DNA of 64,000 nucleotides. Source: Mesorhizobium sp. SARCC-RB16n. Lineage in GTDB: Bacteria; Pseudomonadota; Alphaproteobacteria; Rhizobiales; Rhizobiaceae. A program made the translations under genes and the position numbers. Shown here in pieces: positions 25,650 through 36,165 of this stretch (position 1 is the first letter of the stretch; every line of letters starts with the position of its first letter). Location: contig NZ_ML703279.1 of the NCBI RefSeq assembly GCF_008520305.1, forward strand, positions 1 to 64,000. The letters are read 5' to 3'. The notes beneath the pieces are model-generated. The model was not told the origin of the DNA and searched no databases. It saw only the letters and a program-made list of their open reading frames with translations.

Positions 25650-27086
25650 CTACGTCGCCTTTGCGCGCAGGTCATCGGGCGTGACGTTCGGCGGAATTGG
25701 GCACCGGTATGCGCGGCCGCCCGTCCGCTCTTTTAGTTCCGCTTTAGCTCGGACGATGATTTCGGGGTTGCGCAGGCAATCGGCCGCTGTGGTTGCCATA
25801 GCCTTGGCCGCCAATACCATGCCCTTATGGGCTGCAGGCAAATTACCCTGCGTGACGAGCTGCCAAGTGTGAAATGGCGTGCCAATGGCGAAACAGGCGG
25901 TGTAGCACTGTGCAGTCGGCACGATCCAACTTACGTCGCCCACGTCGGTTGAGCCAAACTCTAGCTTCTCACGGGCGGCCAAAGGGAGTAGCGCATCGTG
26001 GAAAATCTTGTCCTTGAGTGTGACATCGTGTGGCGTAAGGGTCGCCAACACATCTTCGTCCGTCAGAGCCGTCTTTCGAAGACTGCTGGCAAAAGCGTAG
26101 TCGGCCTCGTCAAAACCGGGCGGGCCGAGACGGCACATATTCTCAAACATGGCCTCTTGCAGCGCCATGTTGGGTAGAACGTTCGAACAAGCGCCGATGA
26201 TCTGCATTGTGACGGAAGTCTCAGTCATCAAAGCAGCCCCCTCTGCGATCTTCCTCACTCGTCCTAACACATGCTCAGCATCAGGCAAACTCGGCGAACG
26301 CACTGAATATGTGGATTCCGCGTAGGCTTGTACCACATTGGGTGCCTCGCCGCCGGCGTTGGTAATCGAGTAGTGGACGCGTGCGTCCGACGGCATGTGT
26401 TCCCGCATGTAATTGACGCCAACGTTCATCAGTTCTACCGCGTCTAGTGCACTGCGTCCCAAGTGAGGATCACACGCCGCATGCGCCGCGCGCCCTTTGA
26501 AATGGAAGCGAGCCCCCAGCGCTGCATTCGAGACAGTGTTTAGCACCTCGTTAACCACTGCGGGGTGCCAGCAGAAGGCTGCATCGAGATCATCGAATGC
26601 GCCAGCACGAGCCATGTAGGTCTTGCCCCCGCCGGCCTCTTCCGCCGGGCAGCCGTAATATCGCACCGTCCCTGCGATTGCTTCACCTACGAGCGCTTTC
26701 TTCAACGCCACCGCTGCGAGGGCGGAACCGGCACCGAGAAGATTGTGCCCGCAGCCGTGGCCGGGTGCACCTTTCGTTATGGGCTGGTATTCAGTTACGC
26801 CCGAAACTTGCGCAAGATCGGGAAGGGCGTCGAATTCACCCAAAATACCGATGATTGGACCACCCTTGCCGTATTCCGCGACAAAAGCGGTAGGGATATG
26901 GCCGACATTTTTAGTGATGCGAAAGCCTTCGCGCTCGAGCATAGCGATCTGCTCGGCAACCGAGCGATGCTCCTCGAAAGCTAGTTCTGGCATTGTCCAG
27001 ATACGGTCACTCAAAGCACAGTAATCGGCGGCGTTTGCATTCACGCAGCGGACGATTTCATCAAGGCTGAGAGGGTCATTTCTCAT
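25650..27086 (-). CDS. AbgB-like M20-family amidohydrolase
   Basis: 478-residue zinc amidohydrolase of the AbgB (p-aminobenzoyl-glutamate hydrolase subunit B)/aminoacylase branch. Visible features: LGEFDALPDLAQVSG near 80, GHGCGHNLLGAGSALAAVAL with His and Asn at metal positions near 108-127, YGCPAEEAGGGK near 143, and a dimerisation insert with FKGRAAHAACDP. It lies 57 bp downstream of the dppF stop, on the same strand, so it may be the last gene of the peptide-importer operon. It would cleave an amide or N-acyl amino acid brought in by that transporter. The specific substrate is unknown. Confidence 0.8.
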   Translation of the reverse strand: MRNDPLSLDEIVRCVNANAADYCALSDRIWTMPELAFEEHRSVAEQIAMLEREGFRITKNVGHIPTAFVAEYGKGGPIIGILGEFDALPDLAQVSGVTEYQPITKGAPGHGCGHNLLGAGSALAAVALKKALVGEAIAGTVRYYGCPAEEAGGGKTYMARAGAFDDLDAAFCWHPAVVNEVLNTVSNAALGARFHFKGRAAHAACDPHLGRSALDAVELMNVGVNYMREHMPSDARVHYSITNAGGEAPNVVQAYAESTYSVRSPSLPDAEHVLGRVRKIAEGAALMTETSVTMQIIGACSNVLPNMALQEAMFENMCRLGPPGFDEADYAFASSLRKTALTDEDVLATLTPHDVTLKDKIFHDALLPLAAREKLEFGSTDVGDVSWIVPTAQCYTACFAIGTPFHTWQLVTQGNLPAAHKGMVLAAKAMATTAADCLRNPEIIVRAKAELKERTGGRAYRCPIPPNVTPDDLRAKAT

Positions 27087-27143
27087 AGTTGCATTTACTC
27101 CTTTGAGCGAAGGTCGATCTTCCGTCAGGTGAAGGTCGTGCGG

Positions 27144-28168
27144 CTATCCTGCAGTCAAGGAACGAGTGGCCGTCGCACTCGGCTGTGCCGGAAAATCTGT
27201 GTCTGGAGCGCGCACATGACACGCCACCGCGCGCCCGTCTGCCATCGGAACCAAACGCGGCACATCTATGCGGCAACGATTGACCGCGTGCGGGCAGCGC
27301 GGATGGAACGCGCACCCGCTTGGCGGATTAATGGGGCTCGGCACCTCGCCCTGGACGGGCGCCTCCAGCCGAACCCGCGTGGGATCCGGCACCGGGGCTG
27401 CCGCGATCAGCGCCTCGGTGTAGGGATGGACCGGATTGGCGAAAAGCGCCTCGCACGCGGCGAGCTCGACGATGCGCCCCAGATACATGACCGCGACGCG
27501 ATGGCCGATATGCTCGACGACGCTGAGGTCATGCGAGATGAAGATGAAGGCAATGCCAATCTGCTGCTGGAGATCCAGAAGCAGGTTCAGGATCTGAGCC
27601 TGCACGGAGACGTCGAGGGCTGAGACCGCCTCGTCGGCGATGATCAGCGAAGGATTGAGGGCCAGGGCCCGTGCGATGCCGAGCCGCTGGCGCTGGCCGC
27701 CCGACAGTTCGGACGGGAGCCTGTCCATCATCTGAGGCGACATGCCGACCTTTCGCAGAAGCTCCGCGGCAAGGGCTTTGCGCTGCTTGCGGCTGAGGCG
27801 CTCCCAGTTCTCGACCGGTTCGGTGATGATCTGCCCGGCCGTGAGGCGCGGGTTCAGCGAGGAGTATGGATCCTGGAAGACCATCTGCATCCGCCGGCGC
27901 CAGGCGCGAAGCTCATGGGCTTTAAGAACGGCGATGTCAGTCTCGTCGATCAGCACGCGCCCGCTCGTCGGCTTCACCAGGCGCATCAGGAGCCGTGCGA
28001 CGGTGGACTTGCCGCAGCCGGATTCGCCAACGATGCAAAGCGTCTCGCCAGCCGCGACCGAGAAGGATACATCCGCCACGGCCCGCACCACCGGGATGGT
28101 CTTCTTTAGGAACCCCGCACCGAGCGGATAATGCTTGGTCAAGTTCTCGACTTTCAGCAAAGGACCGC

Positions 28169-28172
<4 letters not shown>
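27144..28172 (-). CDS. Dipeptide/oligopeptide ABC importer ATPase (DppF/OppF type)
   Basis: 342-residue ATPase. Walker A is GESGCGKS (49-56), the signature is [15 protein letters not shown], Walker B is [12 protein letters not shown], and the switch His is in [12 protein letters not shown]. The C-terminal oligo_HPY domain ([22 protein letters not shown] with the Fe-S/Cys cluster) identifies the peptide-transport class. ATG 28172 forms an ATGA overlap with the upstream ATPase gene, which decides the start. It works with the other ATPase in one heterodimeric importer. Confidence 0.9.
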
Positions 28173-29170
<998 letters not shown>

Positions 29171-29177
29171 CTGGATC

Positions 29178-30059
29178 TCATCGCCTCCGTTTTGCACGGG
29201 GGTCGAAGAGGTCGCGCAAGCCGTCCCCAAGAAGGTTGACCGCAAGCACCATGACCGCGAGGCATATCCCCGGAGCGAAAATCGTCATTGGAGCAATGGC
29301 GAGATACAGGCGCGAATTGGCTATCATATTGCCCCAACTGGGGATCTCGGGTGGCACGCCTGCGCCCAGAAAGCTCAGGCCGGCTTCTGTCATAATCGCA
29401 TCCGCGCACACAATCGCGCTCTGCACCATCAGCGCTGGTATGGTGCTCGGCAAGATATGCCGCAACAGCACCTTTGGCAGGCGCGCACCGCCGCAGATGG
29501 CGGCCTCCACGTAAGGACGCTCCCGAACACTCATAACCACCGAACGAACCAGCCGCGTGACGCTTGGCAGCTGGACGATCGTAATGGCGAAGATGAGGAT
29601 ACCGACTCCGGGGCCGGTCAGGGAAATCAGTGCAATAGCAAGCAGAACCGTCGGGATCGACATCAGACCGTCCATGACCCGCATGACGATGCTGTCGAAG
29701 CCGCAGCTGTAGCCGGCGAGGACACCGATCAGAAGAGCGCCCAGAGCCGCACCCGCCGCCGAGGTCAATCCGACGATGAGTGAGATCCGAGCGCCGAATA
29801 CCGCTCGTGCAAAGACGTCACGGCCAAGATTATCGCTTCCGAACCACATCTCGGTGGAAGGTGGCTGGAGCCGTTTGAAAGGATCCATGTTCAGAGGATC
29901 GCCAGCGTAAAGCGGAGCAGCGAGTGCTAGAATGATCATCAGCGCCAGGAGGCCGCCGCCAATCACGACGAGCGGATGTCGCCTTGTGAGACGCGGCAGG
30001 TCAGATATTTGCAGGCGGCCCGTCGAAACGGCTTCAACTGGTGCAGAGAGGAGTGTCAT
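29178..30059 (-). CDS. Dipeptide/oligopeptide ABC importer permease (DppC type)
   Basis: 293-residue inner-membrane permease. The OppC_N hydrophobic segment is at about 30-55 ([20 protein letters not shown]). The conserved [19 protein letters not shown] precedes the BPD_transp_1 domain, with the coupling EAA-like loop [20 protein letters not shown]. The ATG at 30059 sits one base after the TGA of the upstream permease (TGATATG); a TTG at 30086 is a weaker alternative. Forms the channel with the DppB-type partner. Confidence 0.88.
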   Translation of the reverse strand: MTLLSAPVEAVSTGRLQISDLPRLTRRHPLVVIGGGLLALMIILALAAPLYAGDPLNMDPFKRLQPPSTEMWFGSDNLGRDVFARAVFGARISLIVGLTSAAGAALGALLIGVLAGYSCGFDSIVMRVMDGLMSIPTVLLAIALISLTGPGVGILIFAITIVQLPSVTRLVRSVVMSVRERPYVEAAICGGARLPKVLLRHILPSTIPALMVQSAIVCADAIMTEAGLSFLGAGVPPEIPSWGNMIANSRLYLAIAPMTIFAPGICLAVMVLAVNLLGDGLRDLFDPRAKRRR

Positions 30060-30060
30060 A

Positions 30061-31002
30061 TCAATACCGGATACGAGGATCGACAAGAGTGTATGAAAGA
30101 TCGACCGCCAGATTGATCAAGACGTACAGCCCCGCAACGAGGATGAGCACGCCTTGGATGATGGGGTAATCGCGGTTGTTGATCGCATCGACCACCAAGC
30201 GACCCACGCCAGGTATGTTGAATACCGTTTCCGTGATGACAACGCCGCCAACTAGGCCGGCGAAACTTAAGCCGATTACGGTGAGAATGGGGGCGCCTGC
30301 ATTCTTAAGGGCATGATGGACCAGCATGGAATAGGACGACGCGCCCTTGGCAGCGGCCGTTCGCATATAATCTTCCGACAGGACCTCCAGCATGCTGGCC
30401 CGAGTGATCCGAGCGATGAAAGCTAGGTAGGGAATGCTCAATGTTATCGTTGGCAGAATAAGGTGCATGAGCCATGGCCAGAAGCCACTTTCGATAGGCT
30501 GATATCCTTGGACGGGCAGCCAATGTGTCTTAATCGCGAAAAAATATATGAGAAAAAAACCGACAACAAACACTGGAACGGAGAAACCTAGCGTCGCGAA
30601 TCCAGTCAGGATGCGATCAACAAGGCCGCCAGCCCGCCATGCGGCGAGAATGCCGAAACAAACCCCAACCGTCGCCGACAGGACCATCGTCAGGATCGAT
30701 AGAGAAAGGGTCGGTTCAAGCCGCTGTGAGATCAGTTCGAGGACCGGTCGCCCGGCAAAAATCGAGGTGCCGAAATCGCCGCCGAGTATGTCGCGCACCC
30801 AACGTATGAACTGAACAGGTATCGGATCGTTCAGTCCCATCTGTTGGCGGATCCCGGCGATTACCTCGGCAGTCGCCGACTTGCCGGCGATCATCGCTGC
30901 TGGGTCCCCAGGCGCCAGCCTGAGAAGCAGGAAAACGAAAATTCCGACCATCGCCATCACGGCGACGGTCGAGAACATCCTGCGAACGACGTAGGTGCCC
31001 AT
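30061..31002 (-). CDS. Dipeptide/oligopeptide ABC importer permease (DppB type)
   Basis: 313-residue permease. It begins with the family-typical YVVRRMFSTVAVMAMVGIFV span and FLLLRLAPGDPAAM. Coupling loop: YMRTAAAKGASSYSMLVHHA. Near the end GGVVITETVFNIPGVGRLVV is the DppB/OppB signature. The ATG immediately follows the stop of the binding-protein gene with no spacer, so the two are translated together. Second gene of a five-gene importer operon reading A-B-C-D-F on the minus strand. Confidence 0.9.
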   Translation of the reverse strand: MGTYVVRRMFSTVAVMAMVGIFVFLLLRLAPGDPAAMIAGKSATAEVIAGIRQQMGLNDPIPVQFIRWVRDILGGDFGTSIFAGRPVLELISQRLEPTLSLSILTMVLSATVGVCFGILAAWRAGGLVDRILTGFATLGFSVPVFVVGFFLIYFFAIKTHWLPVQGYQPIESGFWPWLMHLILPTITLSIPYLAFIARITRASMLEVLSEDYMRTAAAKGASSYSMLVHHALKNAGAPILTVIGLSFAGLVGGVVITETVFNIPGVGRLVVDAINNRDYPIIQGVLILVAGLYVLINLAVDLSYTLVDPRIRY

Positions 31003-32607
31003 TTAGCCCGAAACCTTTTGCATGTTCCACATGGGGAGATACGCGGGCATGCCGATAAGGCCGGTGAGAGACATGCGGCGGGCGCTTGGTTGGACATACG
31101 CGCCTAGGTAAACCATGCCAACAATGTCCCAATAGTTTTTTTGCATTTCACGGGCCAGCGCTTTGCGTTCCTCCAGAGTTTTGGCTTCCAGCCACTTGGC
31201 TCGCAGAGACTCGTACTCGTTGCTTGTCGGCCATCCGTACCAACCCTCCTTGCCATTCGCGGCTAGGTCGATATTGGTATGCGGCTGGGTGGTGCTATAA
31301 TTGCTGTGATCCGTAATAAACAGACTCCATCCCCCGTCCTCGACAGGACCCATCTTTGCCCGGCGCTCGACAATCCCGCCCCAGTCGCTCGGCGCCAGTT
31401 CTACATTCGCCCCGATCTTGCGCAATTCGGCCGCTAGTAGCTGCGTTGCATTGCTGGACTCGGCCCAGTCGGTGGGTTGAAGAATGACAATCTTTTCTCC
31501 GGCATATCCAGACTCCTTCAAGAGCCGCTTGGCCGTCTCCGGGTCGCCCCCCTTTTTGAACCATCCCGTATTTTCGTCGTTTGAATAGGGCGTATCGTTT
31601 CCGAACAACGAAGTTATAGTTCGGAAATATTTTGGATTACCGAATGCGGCCTGCAAGAACGCCTCCTGATCGACAAGGTGAAGTATCGCTTGACGCGACT
31701 TCACATTGTCGAATGGTTTCTGGAGGCAGTTCATGCGCAAAAGTAAGATCCGGCCGCCTTTGTCCAAAACTTGCAGTCGAAGATCTGGATTGCTTTCAAT
31801 TATAGGCAGCAGATCGACGGACGGCGACTGAATAAAGTCGATTTCACCAGCCTGCAGCGCCGCGTAAGCAGTCTGCTGATCGGCGATATTCTCCCAGATG
31901 ACGCGATCGACATTCACGACCTTCCCGCCGGCGAAACCGTCGGCGCGGTCCCTTCGTGGGACATATTTTTCATTACGATCGTAGGTGATGCTAGCGCCGG
32001 GCTTGGAGAGCGCTTCATTAAACTTAAAGGGGCCTGAGCCGATGTTCGTGGTCACCTGCTCGGTTGCAGGGCGGTTCGCGTCCTTTTCGCGCATGATGAA
32101 GAGAGGTGGTGCTGAAGCTAAAATTTCGGGGAGAAGTCCTAAAGGCTCCTTTAGAGCGATGGTGAAAGTCCTGTCGTCCTTCTTCGAGATATCTTTGACT
32201 CGCTTCATCATGAGCTGCCCGCCGGACTGCACCTGGGCCCAGCGGCGGATCGAGGCTACACAGTCGGCAGCAGTGACGGCGCTGCCATCGTGCCAGCCGA
32301 GACCATCGCGAAGCTCAAATGTATAGGTCTTCTGGTCGTCGGAGATACCCCACTTCTGGACCATTTGTGGCTGCACCATGAACTTGGAATCGAGTGCAAA
32401 GAGCGTGTCGAAAATCGCCAGGCCGTGGGACTGGGAGGTGTCATCTGTCGTAGAGACTGGATCGAAGGCGCGTAGAAAAGAACCCATCACCATGCGCACC
32501 GTCCGTTCAGCAGAGGCCGCTGTCTGCGCCCGCAAAACGGATGGGATAGATATGGCCGTTCCGGCAGCCACACCCGCCTTAATGAGGTCGCGTCGAGATA
32601 TTGTCAT
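31003..32607 (-). CDS. Peptide-type ABC importer, periplasmic binding protein with Tat signal
   Basis: 534-residue family 5 solute-binding protein (DppA/OppA class). The N-terminus MTISRRDLIKAGVAAGTAIS carries a twin-arginine motif SRRDLIK followed by a short hydrophobic stretch, so export folded through Tat is likely. The lobe signature LGWHDGSAVTAADCVASIRR is near 105. AAGGGG precedes the ATG. It opens the importer operon; immediately upstream lies a decayed homologous binding-protein gene. The ligand could be a peptide, an opine or another compound; family 5 proteins cannot be assigned by sequence alone. Confidence 0.87.
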   Translation of the reverse strand: MTISRRDLIKAGVAAGTAISIPSVLRAQTAASAERTVRMVMGSFLRAFDPVSTTDDTSQSHGLAIFDTLFALDSKFMVQPQMVQKWGISDDQKTYTFELRDGLGWHDGSAVTAADCVASIRRWAQVQSGGQLMMKRVKDISKKDDRTFTIALKEPLGLLPEILASAPPLFIMREKDANRPATEQVTTNIGSGPFKFNEALSKPGASITYDRNEKYVPRRDRADGFAGGKVVNVDRVIWENIADQQTAYAALQAGEIDFIQSPSVDLLPIIESNPDLRLQVLDKGGRILLLRMNCLQKPFDNVKSRQAILHLVDQEAFLQAAFGNPKYFRTITSLFGNDTPYSNDENTGWFKKGGDPETAKRLLKESGYAGEKIVILQPTDWAESSNATQLLAAELRKIGANVELAPSDWGGIVERRAKMGPVEDGGWSLFITDHSNYSTTQPHTNIDLAANGKEGWYGWPTSNEYESLRAKWLEAKTLEERKALAREMQKNYWDIVGMVYLGAYVQPSARRMSLTGLIGMPAYLPMWNMQKVSG

Positions 32608-32619
32608 GCTTCAGTTCCC

Positions 32620-33370
32620 CTTCTTGAGCGAGTCGCGCGATGCCGAGATCGTTTGCCAGCCGAGAGCGTGAATCTAGAATCGTAACCGCCAACATAAGAC
32701 TTGGGTCCATTCCTGCGGTGTTCCGAAATGGGCATTTCACCTGCGGCCCGAATTGAAGTCGCCGATCTGATAGTACTCGGACCCTTGATTGAGATTGCGC
32801 CGCCACACTGTTGGCTCCGTCTGCAAATCCCGAAACTCATGGCGTCCTGTTCCCACAACCTTTTGTAGTCAATGTTGCCTAGCACATAGCCGCTACAACA
32901 CACTCCAGATAGATCATGTTTGCCGTCTTTGGCCGGCAATATAGGAAGTTGATAGTGCTCCAGTAGGTATTGGAAATCGACACTGGGTTCTTTTAGAGAA
33001 ATAATAACGATCCCGGAGCCGTCGAGCCGGATTTCCTCGACAGCTTTGACAACGTCTTTTGCTCCAGACTTGGAACCCGCGCCGCGATGATGGTTTAGGG
33101 AGGCTATCACGTCGCCGGCATTCAAACTCTTGCCGTTGTGGAGCTTGAAGATCCAGGTCTTGGCATCTTTCGAGGGTTCCACGCTCGGCCAACTCACCGA
33201 CGAGATTGCCGTCAGGATCCCCTTTCTTCGGGGTAGCAGCTTCAGCGAGCGCTGCAAAAACGCCCCCCGGACGAGCCGATCGCTATAGCGCCGACGGCCG
33301 CTGCGAACTTGACAAAGCGCCTGTGGCTGAATGCGAAACCCAGCGGCGATAAACCATCCCTTTTGACCAT
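32620..33370 (-). pseudogene. Decayed family 5 solute-binding protein gene
   Basis: An ATG at 33370 with a good AGGAGAAC ribosome site opens MVKRDGLSPLGFAFSHRRFV, a secretion-signal-like start. That frame stops within about 50 codons, and the homology resumes in another frame as WPSVEPSKDAKTWIFKLHNG, then AGDVIASLNHHRGAGSKSGA, then LEHYQLPILPAKDGKHDLSG. Recognisable similarity fades after about 32800. Both a frameshift near 33230 and C-terminal loss are visible. It appears to be the former binding-protein gene of an importer like the intact one directly downstream. Confidence 0.8.
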
Positions 33371-33626
33371 TGTAGTTCTCCTCTGATCGTCTTACTTGCA
33401 GTCGCTTGGTTTCCACCCCGACGCCGGTTGATATGACGCTAGCATGTCAGACCGGGGTAGGAGTCTCGCAAAAAAGTCATCAGGCTAGTGACTTTAATTC
33501 CCGTTTCAAGTCCGGGTTTCCCCGTATAGCCACTTACACTTTAGCTGGAATCCAGCTGCAAGGTCTTCAGGAGCTTCCATTGGACTACGAAACGACAAGC
33601 CAGACTGCCCGCCGAGAGCGGCTCAA

Positions 33627-34305
33627 GTGCATGTAACCCCGCGGAGCGCGCTGTTTCTCGGAGGGCCCGCGATGATTCCTGCGATGGAGTATTGTCGCGC
33701 TCGCGGCTTTGATGGGCGTATGTACGTCGTTAGTCCCCGCCGCAGCGAACTCGGTGGATTGCCATGCTTCTCCAGCGTCGCCAGCTTGCCAGAGATGCCG
33801 GATGTTGCCTATGTGGCCGTTCCTCGCGAAAACGTTCTCATTCGAGAGCTATCTCAGTTCGGCGTGGCGGGCGCGATTGTCAACACGTCCGCCTTCTCTG
33901 AAAATGCAAGGTGGTCAGCGCTCCCAAGGCGACCTGATTCAGGCAGCCGGAGACATGGCCTGTGATCGGTCCCAATTGCCTCCGGGGTGGCTAACTTCGC
34001 CGACCGATCGGTGTTCATGATGGACCATTTCGGCGACCACGGCACGGATGGGGAGTTGCGGTAATCAGCAATGGCGGAGCTTATCTTGCCGATATGGCTG
34101 CTCAGACCGGGCGCTACCTTTGGCCTATTCGTTTGGGCTGGGCAACCAAGCTATAGTCGCGGTCACCGATGTCATGGATGTCGTGCTCGATGACGCCGGA
34201 TGCGGGCCCTCAATCTCTATATCGGTCGTCGTTGCCAAGGGCGGGCGGGTGCCGGGAGCCGTGCCAAACAATCGCATACTGCCTCACTTGCCGGCGACGA
34301 AGTAG
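33627..34305 (+). pseudogene. Decayed ADP-forming acyl-CoA synthetase (CoA-binding domain)
   Basis: The first frame (33627-33965) reads SALFLGGPAMIPAMEYCRAR, GGLPCFSSVASLPEMPDVAY and VAVPRENVLIRELSQFGVAG, the Rossmann CoA-binding domain of NDP-forming acyl-CoA synthetases. Later pieces appear in other frames: IGPNC near 33967, GVAVISNGGAYLADMAAQTG near 34055, then SFGLGNQAIVAVTDVMDVVL near 34126 and LYIGRR near 34212. At least three frameshifts separate them, and the ATP-grasp part is missing. It is clearly non-functional. Confidence 0.75.
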
Positions 34306-34923
34306 GGCTCGGCCCGTCCGAGCAACCCTCGGACGCGCAGTGTAGGGCGAGCCACCTCACCGGCAGAGGCGGACACACGGTCGTGCGATAGAGCGGGTGG
34401 AGTTAGATCTTATGTCCGCTGGTTTTTGGGTCTTGCATTGGTGCCCAGCCTGAGACATTCGAGTTTCACCAACGAAAGGGAGCGTCTGCTCGAAGGCGAG
34501 ATCGCGCCGAAGTTCTTGCGCGCGCAAGGTCGGGAGCGACAACGATCCCGATGGAATGGGCATCACCCAGACCACGGGCATGGCCGAGTGCGAAAGACGC
34601 ACCACGCTCGGCGCCCGACAGGGCCTGTGACAGCACGCTGCGAGCCGCTTTCATCACCGCCGAGCCACACCACTGAGGGCCACGACCCGCAGGACCAAAC
34701 CACAACTGACGTCGCTTGAACATCGCACCTCGCATTTTGAGACGCTCCGATGCCTGCTGCGGTAACAAACATTGCAACAGATCGTTCAATTAAATTTACA
34801 GAATCTTTGCCACGGAAGATCACCGAGAATGGTAATTTCATCGTGTCAGGACCCGGGCACCAGTGGAGTTACGCCTGTTACACCCGGACGCCACTACTGC
34901 ACGCAATGAAGGGTTAATAGCCT
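34306..34923 (+). other. Non-coding stretch upstream of the first ATP-grasp gene
   Basis: About 620 bp with only short, unrelated frames on both strands; none has a recognisable family or a convincing start. The last 30 bases hold GAAGGG, the ribosome site of the ATP-grasp gene. An AT-rich patch at about 34775-34805 might contain its promoter. Confidence 0.4.
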
Positions 34924-36165
34924 ATGCAAAACAAAGCACTGGTCCTGGTTGAAGGCCATATGAGCATTGGTCTCCTATATGTGAAAGTTGCCAAGAATCT
35001 TGGGCTTCATCCAATTGCAATGGCGGCTGATTCAACTCAGTACGACTACCTTGAAGCGGAAGGCGTCGACACAATCCATGTCGATACCAACGACATCGAT
35101 GCGCTCACTCTGGAATGCTCGCGGCTGTCTCAGACTTGGGATATTGCTGGCATTACTGGCTTTACTGGCCTCGATGAGTCTGTCTATGCCAGAATCGGAA
35201 GGCTTTGCCAGCATTTCAAGCTCCCGGGCCCCAACCCAGCGTCGGTTGAGACATGCTGTGACAAGTTCACTCAGCGCCAGTTGCTCGCAGAGGCCGGCGT
35301 TCCAATGCCTGCATTTAGCTTGGCAGCCGATGCTACGGAGGTACAAAGCTCTGCTGCGCAGATCGGTCTACCGGTGGTTCTCAAACCTGCCGTGGGCAGC
35401 GGGAGCAGTGGTGTCCGATTGTGCAGCAATGTCGATGAACTAGGACAACATACCGCCTACCTTTTGGGTAAAGAGTATATGTGGGAGGCTCCCCGGGGGA
35501 TATTAGTCGAAGAGTTCGCACAAGGCCCGCATTATAGCGTGGAGATAATGGGAAATGAAGTTATTGCGATTGGCGCCGCCGACTTCGATTCCCCGCCACA
35601 CTTCGTGTGTCGCGAGTACACCTATCCGGCGCCGCTCAGCGACCAACAGTATGAGCGTATCGCTGACATTTCGCTGAACTGCTTGCGAACTCTCGGCTGC
35701 GGCTGGGGGCCAGCGAACATCGATCTCCGCTGGACCAAGCTTGGCCCGGTCGTCATCGAAGTAAATCCGCGTCTTGCCGGCGGCCCTATTCCTCGATTAG
35801 TTCAGCTCGCTTACGGGATTGATCTCATCAGGGAGCACATCAAGCTGGCCGTTGGTGTCGAATGCAATCTGCGCAAAAGGCATTCGCACACGGCGAGCGC
35901 ACGATGCCTAATCCCCGATCGCGATGGCATCCTCAACTGGATCGGTGGTGACCGCGAGGCGGCCAGTCTGCCAGGTGTGAACTTGGTTAAGTTGGACGTT
36001 AAATCAAATATGACGATCCTCAGGAAAGGTGACTACCGAGACAGCATTGGATGTGTCATAGCCGCATCACCGACCCATGCTCAGACGGCGTCGATGCTTC
36101 AGAGTGCAGTCGACCTACTCCAATGGTCCATTACGCCCGTCCCGAACCCTCCCTATCGAGAGTGA
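34924..36165 (+). CDS. ATP-grasp carboxylate-amine ligase-like protein (copy 1)
   Basis: 413-residue protein with ATP-grasp organisation. An N-terminal preATP-grasp region (ALVLVEGHMSIGLLYVKVAK) comes first. The ATP-binding part holds LPVVLKPAVGSGSSGVRLCS near 160 and an ILVEEFAQGPHYSVEIMG block near 195. The metal-binding loop is PVVIEVNPRLAGGPIPRL near 280. This fits enzymes joining a carboxylate to an amine via acyl phosphate, such as dipeptide or L-amino-acid ligases and PurD/PurK relatives. No partner enzyme adjoins. A paralog of about the same length lies 1.1 kb downstream on the same strand. Substrate unknown. Confidence 0.75.
   Translation: MQNKALVLVEGHMSIGLLYVKVAKNLGLHPIAMAADSTQYDYLEAEGVDTIHVDTNDIDALTLECSRLSQTWDIAGITGFTGLDESVYARIGRLCQHFKLPGPNPASVETCCDKFTQRQLLAEAGVPMPAFSLAADATEVQSSAAQIGLPVVLKPAVGSGSSGVRLCSNVDELGQHTAYLLGKEYMWEAPRGILVEEFAQGPHYSVEIMGNEVIAIGAADFDSPPHFVCREYTYPAPLSDQQYERIADISLNCLRTLGCGWGPANIDLRWTKLGPVVIEVNPRLAGGPIPRLVQLAYGIDLIREHIKLAVGVECNLRKRHSHTASARCLIPDRDGILNWIGGDREAASLPGVNLVKLDVKSNMTILRKGDYRDSIGCVIAASPTHAQTASMLQSAVDLLQWSITPVPNPPYRE

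Noticed and set aside
34466-34841. Overlapping minus-strand frames upstream of the first ATP-grasp gene
   Set aside because: No family, no start signal, and alternate frames of similar length on both strands; treated as non-coding.
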